A DNA stretch of 5,235 nucleotides, taken from positions 1 through 5,235 of the forward strand of contig JADFXA010000173.1 in the NCBI GenBank assembly GCA_015233755.1. The letters run 5' to 3'. The notes beneath the pieces are model-generated. The model did no database searches. It was not told the DNA's origin and saw nothing but the letters and a program-made list of their open reading frames with translations. The stretch is from Desulfamplus sp. Lineage in GTDB: Bacteria > Desulfobacterota > Desulfobacteria > Desulfobacterales > Desulfobacteraceae. The position numbers and the translations under genes were made by a program. Positions 1 through 5,020 of the stretch are shown here, piece after piece. The first letter of the stretch is position 1. Each line of letters opens with the position of its first letter.

Positions 1-160
1 CGGGAAACGCTATAAGTAAAACTTCACTTGCAGCCAGCAGATTTTATGTTGTAATCATCATGATTCTTTTGATAGTTCTACACGACTAATGTTTAAGACA
101 AGAAATCATGCTTTATTGCAATATTTACGCCACTGATTCAGGCCATACTCAAAAAACTAC

Positions 161-188
161 TTGACATCTCAATCTATTTCTTTAGAAT
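161..188 (+). promoter_or_regulatory. Sigma70-type promoter of the TetR gene
   Basis: A consensus -35 box TTGACA (161-166) is followed after 16 bp by TAGAAT (183-188), which matches the -10 consensus at five of six positions. Transcription would start near 195, giving a leader of about 60 nt before the regulator's ATG. The -10 box lies inside the palindrome at 181-200, so a protein bound there would block RNA polymerase. No comparably good promoter is visible in front of the dehydrogenase, so this one may drive both genes. Confidence 0.7.
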
Positions 189-200
189 GTTAGTTCTAAA
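181..200. promoter_or_regulatory. Palindromic operator over the -10 box, probably for the adjacent TetR protein
   Basis: TTTAGAA (181-187) and TTCTAAA (194-200) are perfect inverted repeats around the 6-bp spacer TGTTAG. A site of about 20 bp with two-fold symmetry is the usual size for a TetR-family dimer site. Its position over the -10 box of the regulator's own gene fits negative autoregulation, which is common in this family. That the downstream TetR protein binds here is inferred from position and symmetry. Confidence 0.6.
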
Positions 201-221
201 ATTGAAACTAAAATATAAAGA

Positions 222-236
222 TTAGAATTTTAATTC
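222..236. promoter_or_regulatory. Second, diverged copy of the operator in the leader
   Basis: TTAGAATTTTAATTC (222-236) matches 13 of 15 positions of TTAGAATGTTAGTTC (182-196) and keeps the GAA-N6-TTC symmetric core. The outer right arm is not conserved. The copies are offset by 40 bp, close to four helical turns, so two dimers would sit on nearly the same DNA face. The local sequence is very AT-rich, so part of the match could be chance. Confidence 0.4.
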
Positions 237-256
237 AGTTAGCATGGGGAATGATA

Positions 257-964
257 ATGAATACATCACGCAAAGAGAGAGATGAACAAAGGCGACGAGA
301 TGAGATACTTGATGCAGCACTCTCAATATTTGCTACTCAGGGCTTTCATGGTGCAACTATGGCACAGATAAGTCAGGAAGCCCAATATCCACTTGGAACG
401 ATTTATAAATATTTCTCCAGTAAAAAGCAGATATATCATGATCTTGTTATGGAGAGAGTCCATCAATTAGGTCAGATATTATTATCAATAAGTAGTCGGC
501 AAGATATAACTTCTAAAGAAAAACTTAAACAGTCTCTATTTGCAAAAACAAAATTTTACAGAAGTAACAGCGATTTTATCCGTATTTACATATCAGAGAG
601 AAGTAATATTGATGCTGTGATGATACCTAAATTGAATGAAAAGGTAAATCGAATGCACGAAAAGATGATAACTCTGTTTCAGAAAATCTTTGAACAAGGA
701 ATGGAAAATGGTGAATTTAAGCCATATCCTCCAAAAGAGATGGCAACTCTTTTTACTGAAATTGCCCACTCTGTAGCGTGGTCATCTTTGTTCCCTAATG
801 GAAATAATGGAAGTGTAGATAAAGATAGCGGTGTCAAACAAAATATAAAGGATAGTGTAGTTGACCCAAGTATAGATCTGATAAAAGATGATGACGAAAT
901 TTTAAATCAAAGACTTAACATGATTTTTGATATGTTTATGAATGGTGTATCCAATGTAAGTTAA
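257..964 (+). CDS. TetR/AcrR-family transcriptional regulator
   Basis: This is a ligand-responsive DNA-binding repressor of 235 residues from the preferred start. The N-terminus has the TetR signature: a basic helix with the RRDEILDAAL stretch, then FATQGFHGATMAQIS, then the recognition helix and YKYFSSKKQIY, giving a helix-turn-helix at about residues 35-54. The rest would be the helical ligand-binding and dimerisation domain, which is poorly conserved. An in-frame ATG at 251 directly abuts the GGGGA at 246-250, whereas ATG 257 lies 6 nt after it, so 257 is favoured. A hydrophilic stretch at about residues 181-217, rich in Asn, Gly, Asp and Lys, interrupts the C-terminal domain. The gene lies 85 bp upstream of an acyl-CoA dehydrogenase, so an acyl-CoA or fatty-acid ligand, as for FadR or PsrA-type TetR proteins, is a reasonable inference. 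The ligand itself cannot be read from the sequence. Confidence 0.93.
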   Translation: MNTSRKERDEQRRRDEILDAALSIFATQGFHGATMAQISQEAQYPLGTIYKYFSSKKQIYHDLVMERVHQLGQILLSISSRQDITSKEKLKQSLFAKTKFYRSNSDFIRIYISERSNIDAVMIPKLNEKVNRMHEKMITLFQKIFEQGMENGEFKPYPPKEMATLFTEIAHSVAWSSLFPNGNNGSVDKDSGVKQNIKDSVVDPSIDLIKDDDEILNQRLNMIFDMFMNGVSNVS

Positions 965-1035
965 GTCTATAAATAATATTAATAAAGATTTTTATAAATA
1001 AATAATAAGCTTTATATAAATAAAACCCCAAATAA

Positions 1036-1041
1036 AAGGAG
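1036..1041 (+). promoter_or_regulatory. Strong ribosome binding site of the acyl-CoA dehydrogenase
   Basis: AAGGAG lies 8 nt before ATG 1050 in an otherwise almost pure A/T leader, which should be unstructured. It fixes the start codon and predicts efficient translation. The 85-bp gap from the regulator (965-1049) shows no clear -35 box or terminator, so read-through from the TetR promoter is likely. Confidence 0.8.
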
Positions 1042-1049
1042 ATAAAAAA

Positions 1050-2861
1050 ATGGCACAAGCGATTGCAGATAGAAGAGATCAAGATTTCTTGCTTCATGAA
1101 GTTTTGAATATTTCAGATTTATCAAAATATGAAGTTTATCAAGATTACAATAAAAAGACCATTGATATGGTTGTAAATGAAGCACGTAACTTTGCTATCA
1201 AAGAGATTTTACCAACACAAGAAGATGGAGACAAAAACGGTTGTGTTTTAGAAAATGGTCAGGTTCGCCCACCAGAATCATACCGTAAACCTTATAAACT
1301 CTTTTGTGAGGGTGAATGGGTTGCAATGTGCGATGATCCTGAATATGGCGGGCAGGGAATGCCAAAAGTTCTATCAATGGTTGCTGCTGAGATGTTTACT
1401 GGAGCGAACTGTTCATTTTTGATGTATCCCGGTTTGACTCATGGAGCTGGTAAACTTGTTGAAGAGTTTGGAACACAGGAGCAGAAGAAAAAATATCTTA
1501 AAAATCTCTACACAGGTAAATGGACTGGCACAATGTGCTTAACTGAACCAGAAGCAGGATCAGATGTTGGAGCTTTGACAACTTCTGCAAAGAAAAATCC
1601 TGATGGAACCTACTCAATTACAGGCAACAAGATTTTTATATCTGGTGGCGATCACGATTTAACAGAAAACATAATTCATCCTGTTCTTGCAAGAATTGAG
1701 GGAGCACCTGCTGGAACAAAAGGAATATCTCTTTTTCTCGTGCCAAAGTATAAAATAAATCCTGATGGTTCTGTTGGTGAAAGAAATGATGTTGAGTGTG
1801 TTGGAATAGAAGAGAAGATGGGGCTTCACGGCAACAGCACAGCAGCACTTGCTTTTGGTTCAAAAGGCAGCTGCATAGGTGAGCTACTTGGAGAAGAGAA
1901 TAAAGGCATGAAGGCAATGTTCGTTATGATGAATGAAGCCCGTCTTGGTACTGGTTTACAAGGTTTTGGATTTGCCACGTCATCATATATAAACGCAGTC
2001 AACTATGCAAAACAAAGAGTTCAGGGAACTGATCTTATGAAGATGTTTGAGGCAAATCCTCCAGCAGTCCCCATTATCAAACACCCTGATGTTAGACGTC
2101 AGCTTATCTCAATGAAAGCTTATGTAGATGGTATGAGAACCTTGCTCTATTACGTAGGTTATCTCTTTGACAAAGTAAAAACTGCTGAAAATGAGAAAGA
2201 TCAGGCAAAATATAAAGGTCTTATTGAGCTTTTGACTCCTGTACTAAAGGCATACTGCACAGACCGTTCATTTGAAGTTTGTGTTCAAGGTGTTCAAGTT
2301 TATGGCGGATATGGCTATATTCAAGAATATCCACAAGAAAAACTTCTTAGAGATTGCAAGATCACAAGTATCTATGAAGGGACAAATGGAATTCAGGCAA
2401 TGGATCTCTTGGGAAGAAAACTTGGAATGAACAAAGGCAAACATTTCATGGATTTCCTTGGTGAGATGAATAAAACAATTGCTGCTGCAAAAGAGATCGA
2501 TATGTTAAAGGATATGGCAGCAAAAGTAGAAAAAGCTGTCAACCGTCTTGGTGAAGTTGCTATGCACATGGGCATGACAGCGATGTCTGCAAAGGTGCTT
2601 GATGCTTTTGCAACTGCTCACCCGTTCCTTGATGTTACAGGCGATGTTTGCATGGCGTGGTTTGAGCTTTGGAGAGCAGTTGTTGCGGCTCCTAAAATTG
2701 CAACTGCAAAGAAAAAAGATGAGGCTTTCTATATAGGACAAGTTAAGACTGCTGAATATTTTATCAGCTATGTTCTTCCTCTAACACTTGGCAAAATAGA
2801 CGCTCTAACAGCTGGTATTCCAGCTATTATGGAGATGCCTGAAGAAGCATTCATAGGCTAA
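1050..2861 (+). CDS. Acyl-CoA dehydrogenase, long (~600 aa) FadE/DmdC-like type
   Basis: This FAD enzyme should introduce the trans-2,3 double bond into an acyl-CoA thioester and pass electrons to electron-transfer flavoprotein, the first step of beta-oxidation, in the cytoplasm. The 603 residues are complete. Family signature 1 is at 162-175 (MCLTEPEAGSDVGA). The FISGGDHDLTENI and GTKGISLFLVP segments (196-232) are typical of the long subfamily. Signature 2 begins QVYGGYGYIQEYP (416-428) and continues to IYEGTNGIQ, where Glu443 is at the position of the catalytic base of medium-chain acyl-CoA dehydrogenase. The domain order is N-terminal helical, central beta (about 160-280), C-terminal helical (about 285-455), and an extra C-terminal domain (about 465-603) that distinguishes this group from ~380-residue enzymes. 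DmdC (3-methylmercaptopropionyl-CoA dehydrogenase) shares this layout, so chain length and substrate stay open. It is probably controlled by the upstream TetR protein. Confidence 0.95.
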   Translation: MAQAIADRRDQDFLLHEVLNISDLSKYEVYQDYNKKTIDMVVNEARNFAIKEILPTQEDGDKNGCVLENGQVRPPESYRKPYKLFCEGEWVAMCDDPEYGGQGMPKVLSMVAAEMFTGANCSFLMYPGLTHGAGKLVEEFGTQEQKKKYLKNLYTGKWTGTMCLTEPEAGSDVGALTTSAKKNPDGTYSITGNKIFISGGDHDLTENIIHPVLARIEGAPAGTKGISLFLVPKYKINPDGSVGERNDVECVGIEEKMGLHGNSTAALAFGSKGSCIGELLGEENKGMKAMFVMMNEARLGTGLQGFGFATSSYINAVNYAKQRVQGTDLMKMFEANPPAVPIIKHPDVRRQLISMKAYVDGMRTLLYYVGYLFDKVKTAENEKDQAKYKGLIELLTPVLKAYCTDRSFEVCVQGVQVYGGYGYIQEYPQEKLLRDCKITSIYEGTNGIQAMDLLGRKLGMNKGKHFMDFLGEMNKTIAAAKEIDMLKDMAAKVEKAVNRLGEVAMHMGMTAMSAKVLDAFATAHPFLDVTGDVCMAWFELWRAVVAAPKIATAKKKDEAFYIGQVKTAEYFISYVLPLTLGKIDALTAGIPAIMEMPEEAFIG

Positions 2862-2870
2862 CACCCTACA

Positions 2871-2956
2871 AAATCTGACCTCCTGCAAAACCCGAACTTG
2901 AAACCTCTCGAATCTTTTTGATTTGATAGAAAATGGGTTTCTTAGGAGGTCAATTT
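2871..2956. repeat. Long imperfect inverted repeat in the convergent intergenic gap
   Basis: Arms 2876-2893 and 2935-2952 pair at 15 of 18 positions, including an unbroken TGACCTCCT/AGGAGGTCA block and an AAACCC/GGGTTT block. AAAT (2871-2874) and ATTT (2953-2956) extend the pairing past one bulged C. The loop is 41 nt. It starts 9 bp after the dehydrogenase stop, so it could act as a 3'-end stabiliser or terminator, but the long loop and lack of a T-run argue against an ordinary intrinsic terminator. It could also be a degenerate remnant of a mobile element; I see no target-site duplication. The rest of the gap, apart from a possible 21-codon ORF at 2960-3025, shows nothing identifiable. Confidence 0.6.
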
Positions 2957-2959
2957 AAT

Positions 2960-3025
2960 ATGCAAGAAGTATTGCTGAACGTCTTCATCTTACGTGTTTT
3001 TGGGATTGATATGATTGGTCATTAA
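2960..3025 (+). CDS. Possible 21-codon ORF behind a perfect Shine-Dalgarno sequence
   Basis: ATG 2960 opens a 21-residue reading frame (MQEVLLNVFILRVFGIDMIG plus His) ending at TAA 3023-3025. AGGAGG (2944-2949) lies 10 nt upstream and sits in the 3' arm of the inverted repeat, where it would pair with CCTCCT in the 5' arm. The peptide is hydrophobic and I do not recognise it. No plus-strand gene follows within the window because the next gene, nhaA, is convergent, so a classical leader-peptide role has no target here. It may be a chance ORF or the start of a lost gene. Confidence 0.2.
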   Translation: MQEVLLNVFILRVFGIDMIGH

Positions 3026-3095
3026 ATCTCTAAGAGTGTTAGCCATCCTATCAGTTGAGAACAATATAGTTAAGCAAGTGTTAAACACGTTTAGG

Positions 3096-4283
3096 TTATT
3101 TAGTCAAAGGGTTGTCTACATTGGATGTTTCTTCTCTACTCAAAATTATAAAACCGACGATCCCCGCCACAAGTGAACTTATTACAATGCTAATCTTTGA
3201 ACTTTGGACAATATCTGGATTGTCAAAAGCCAACAACGTGATGAAAATGGACATAGTAAACCCAATACCCGCAAGAAAACCTGCACCAATGATATGTTTC
3301 CATGACATGTCACTTGGTAATTGAGATACGCCCAATTTAACAGCTAACACAATAGATAGGGTAATACCAAGCGGCTTACCTAAAAACAAGCCCACAAAAA
3401 TCCCTAAACTATTTGAGGTTATCAAGCCTTGAACCCAGTTTTCCATTAGCACAATGTTCGTATTCGCAAGTGCAAAAAGCGGCATGATGATAAAGGCTAC
3501 AGGTTTATGCAGAAAATGTTGCAATTTGTAAGAAGGTGATTCTTCATCGCCACGCACGAACGGAATAGCAAAGGCAAGCATAACTCCAGCTATGGTGGCG
3601 TGGATGCCAGACTTGAGCATAAAGTACCACATGACAACACCCGGAATAAGGTAAAAAGGCAGGCGACGCACGCCGAGACTGTTTAATATTAACACTCCTG
3701 CAAATATTCCTAACGCCAAGATAAGATATAAAAGTGAAAATTCGCCCGCATAAAACAGTGCAATAATTATAATTGCACCTAAATCATCTATGATGGCTAA
3801 TGCGGTAAGAAAAACTTTTAGTGATACTGGAATTTTTTTACCTAAGAGTGCAAGCACTCCTAACGCAAAAGCAATATCGGTTGCCATTGGAATACTGACT
3901 CCAGCTTGTGTTTCGGTTCCCATATTGAAAAGGAAATGAATTAGAGCTGGGGTTGCCATGCCGCCAATGGCTGCAAAAATAGGTAGTAGAGCATTGTTTA
4001 GGTCGGACAACTCTCCAATGTAAAGCTCTCGTTCAATTTCAAGTCCAATTAGCAAGAAGAAAATTGTCATTAAACCGTCATTAATCCAGTGTTCAATGCT
4101 ATATTTTAAAGCAATACCGCCTACTTCAAATCCAATTTTGGTATGCCAAAAATCTGAATAGTATTTTCCGAAGAGAGAATTTGCAATTGCAATTGAAGTA
4201 ATAGTACAGAGAATCAAGATAATCCCCGAAGCCTGTTCACTTTCAAGGAATTCAACAAAGAGTTTGGTCAATTTTATTTTCAT
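3096..4283 (-). CDS. nhaA: Na+/H+ antiporter NhaA
   Basis: NhaA is an inner-membrane antiporter that exports Na+ (or Li+) in exchange for about two H+, for sodium and pH homeostasis. From ATG 4283 it has 395 residues, close to the 388 of E. coli NhaA. The N-terminus FVEFLESEQASGIILIL aligns with the E. coli start, and the hydrophobic segments fit the 12-helix fold. Functional residues are conserved: the ATDIAFALG Asp at 136 (E. coli D133), the IIDDLGAII pair at 166-167 (D163/D164), and the GKPLG Lys at 303 (K300). The helix XI motif GIGFTMSIF is at 339-347. The frame stays open upstream to a TTG at 4364, but that extension lies in a short tandem repeat and has no family counterpart, so 4283 is preferred. 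The nearest SD-like GGAGGA is 21 nt upstream, so the initiation signal is weak. It is convergent with the dehydrogenase and stands alone. Confidence 0.95.
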   Translation of the reverse strand: MKIKLTKLFVEFLESEQASGIILILCTITSIAIANSLFGKYYSDFWHTKIGFEVGGIALKYSIEHWINDGLMTIFFLLIGLEIERELYIGELSDLNNALLPIFAAIGGMATPALIHFLFNMGTETQAGVSIPMATDIAFALGVLALLGKKIPVSLKVFLTALAIIDDLGAIIIIALFYAGEFSLLYLILALGIFAGVLILNSLGVRRLPFYLIPGVVMWYFMLKSGIHATIAGVMLAFAIPFVRGDEESPSYKLQHFLHKPVAFIIMPLFALANTNIVLMENWVQGLITSNSLGIFVGLFLGKPLGITLSIVLAVKLGVSQLPSDMSWKHIIGAGFLAGIGFTMSIFITLLAFDNPDIVQSSKISIVISSLVAGIVGFIILSREETSNVDNPLTK

Positions 4284-4347
4284 AGGTTTGATAATTACTA
4301 AATATCCTCCAACATAAACTTTGGTTTGAAGCGAGGATGCAATTTCG

Positions 4348-4369
4348 GAACAAGTGCCGAACAAGTACC
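4348..4369. repeat. 11-bp tandem repeat, two copies
   Basis: GAACAAGTGCC (4348-4358) is followed directly by GAACAAGTACC (4359-4369), 10 of 11 bases identical. TTCGG (4344-4348) and CCGAA (4357-4361) also form a small inverted repeat across the junction. It lies 65 bp upstream of the nhaA start, in the likely promoter region. It could be a regulatory site or simply slippage; two copies do not settle this. Confidence 0.45.
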
Positions 4370-4379
4370 CAACGCAAAG

Positions 4380-4506
4380 TGGTAGCGCTAAACATGTAAT
4401 GATTTATGACGCATTTTATAACTAAAGTTCATACATCATATCCTTTAAAAACAAATAGTTATAAATTAGCAATTTTAATGCCATCACTACATGTTTAGCA
4501 CTACCA
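4380..4506. mobile_element. 127-bp palindromic, MITE-like element
   Basis: The ends form 24-bp inverted repeats (4380-4403 against 4483-4506) pairing at 22 of 24 positions, with mismatches only at 4386/4500 and 4399/4487. An internal perfect 10-bp inverted repeat, TTTATAACTA (4415-4424) and TAGTTATAAA (4456-4465), nests inside around a 31-nt loop. There is no transposase and the flanks show no clear target duplication. The right edge coincides with the point where the sensor-kinase reading frame stops resembling its family, and the element supplies that frame's last 27 codons and stop. The layout fits a non-autonomous miniature element or a cruciform-forming recombination site; a regulatory RNA hairpin is possible too. 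The family is unknown to me. Confidence 0.5.
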
Positions 4507-4721
4507 TGAAAATCATCCATAATTGATTGTATAGCATCGCTATTGATAATTGATTGAAGATCGACATCGTTTAAGTGTTCTTCAGGTATCATTTCTGATT
4601 CAATATCAACTTTTATGCATTTCTTCGCATCAATAGTGAGCGTATTTTTCAATTCAAGGTTTTCTTGCTCTAATTTTTTTACTCTTTGTTCCAATTCTTC
4701 ATAAGTTGGTTTATCAGTCAT
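4422..4721 (-). pseudogene. Truncated N-terminus of a PocR/PAS-type sensor histidine kinase
   Basis: The reading frame from ATG 4721 encodes 99 residues. MTDKPTYEELEQRVKKLEQE followed by NLELKNTL is a charged coiled coil, in the style I associate with PAS sensor kinases of Desulfobacterota. NDVDLQSIINSDAIQSIMDD (51-70) resembles the beginning of a PocR-type ligand-sensing domain. Resemblance ends at Phe71-His72. From Gly73 on, the sequence is the translation of the palindromic element, ending in a stop at 4422-4424. The rest of the sensory domain, the kinase core and the ATPase domain are missing and do not resume to the left, where nhaA lies. It is therefore most likely a dead gene remnant, although a short coiled-coil peptide could still be made. 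In-frame ATG 4775 would add 18 unrelated residues and is not favoured; a weak GGAAA lies upstream of 4721. Confidence 0.65.
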
Positions 4722-4831
4722 GGAAATTTCCAGTTTTATGATTAATTTTAATTTTTGACATACACAAAAAAGCAAACCAACGGAGGCACTCCTGATTTAC
4801 ATAACCCCATTTTTCTATTTCTATTGTTATT

Positions 4832-4846
4832 TTGGCATTGCCAATG
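4832..4846. repeat. Overlapping short palindromes
   Basis: TTGGCA (4832-4837) and TGCCAA (4839-4844) are perfect arms around T4838. CATTG (4836-4840) and CAATG (4842-4846) are perfect arms around C4841 and overlap the first pair. There is no T-run on either side, so this is not an intrinsic terminator. It lies between the small ORF ending at 4868 and the kinase remnant, and could be a protein-binding site or chance. Confidence 0.3.
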
Positions 4847-4860
4847 TTAATGGTCAACAG

Positions 4861-4879
4861 ATAAAGATTAAATCTTTAT
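4861..4879. repeat. 19-bp perfect AT-rich palindrome at a stop codon
   Basis: ATAAAGATT (4861-4869) and AATCTTTAT (4871-4879) are perfect inverted repeats around a single central A, and include the stop codon of the 50-codon minus-strand ORF (4868-4870). As RNA it would form a weak seven-pair hairpin with a five-base loop. The very low GC and lack of a T-run make strong termination unlikely; a dimeric protein site is an alternative. Confidence 0.4.
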
Positions 4880-5020
4880 AGATTCAGCGTTTTTCTCAAT
4901 TAATTCTTTGGCCTCAATAATGCTGTAGCCAAATTGCAGTCGTACCAGTTTTATCCCCTCCAACTGTTCATCTTGGTTGAGCAATGTAGTCAGCAACGCC
5001 TTGAATTTTGCCTCCGGCAT
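4868..5020 (-). CDS. Small protein with an L7/L12 C-terminal-domain-like motif
   Basis: ATG 5020 opens a 50-residue frame ending at TAA 4868-4870, beginning MPEAKFKALLTTLLNQ. The segment IKLVRLQFGYSIIEAKELIE (about residues 23-42) matches the pattern of the ribosomal protein L7/L12 C-terminal domain, where a helix with I-K-x-x-R is followed by G and E-A-K-x-x-I/V-E. Such motifs also occur in short uncharacterised bacterial proteins outside the ribosome, and this is more likely one of those than a ribosomal gene. It overlaps the 3' end of the ORF at 4990-5235 by 31 nt in another frame and has no clear Shine-Dalgarno sequence. Either it is translationally coupled to that ORF, or both are halves of one frameshifted gene. 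Function unknown. Confidence 0.45.
   Translation of the reverse strand: MPEAKFKALLTTLLNQDEQLEGIKLVRLQFGYSIIEAKELIEKNAESIKI

Noticed and set aside
53..65. 13-bp palindrome AATCAT-C-ATGATT upstream of the TetR promoter.
   Set aside because: It is short, AT-rich, about 100 bp from the promoter, and does not share the operator motif.
3..89. Tail of an upstream gene: an open frame ending in a hydrophobic stretch (FYVVIIMILLIVLHD) and a stop at 87-89.
   Set aside because: It is only 28 codons with no upstream context. The other two frames also stop early, so nothing distinguishes it from chance.
1636..2741. Three minus-strand open frames inside the acyl-CoA dehydrogenase gene.
   Set aside because: Their translations are Cys/Ser/Phe-rich and match no family; they are antisense shadows of a certain gene.
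2871..2956. Ordinary rho-independent terminator for the dehydrogenase.
   Set aside because: The loop is 41 nt, the pairing is interrupted, and no T-run follows on either strand.
2974..3075. Integron attC site downstream of nhaA, bounded on the minus strand by GCTTAAC and GTTCAGC.
   Set aside because: The outer heptamers pair at 6 of 7 positions, but one deviates from the core consensus and I could not find matching inner L boxes.
3078..3088. GTGTT-A-AACAC palindrome just past the nhaA stop as a terminator.
   Set aside because: The arms are only 5 bp, the centre is a single base and there is no T-run.
3112..3324. Plus-strand 70-codon frame inside nhaA.
   Set aside because: It is antisense to the conserved C-terminal half of NhaA, with no recognisable product.
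4284..4364. A longer NhaA starting at TTG 4364.
   Set aside because: The 27 extra residues come from the tandem repeat region, have no counterpart in NhaA, and start from a rare codon; ATG 4283 gives the normal family length.
4367..4506. The palindromic element as a true integron attC ending in GTTGGGT.
   Set aside because: The long stem pairs GCTAAAC with GTTTAGC, neither of which fits the GTTRRRY core exactly. GTTGGGT lies outside the stem with no partner, and no integrase is present.
4782..4792. GGAG-GCA-CTCC hairpin as a minus-strand terminator before the T-run at 4766-4770.
   Set aside because: It is a four-base-pair stem separated from the T-run by about 11 bases; too weak to call.
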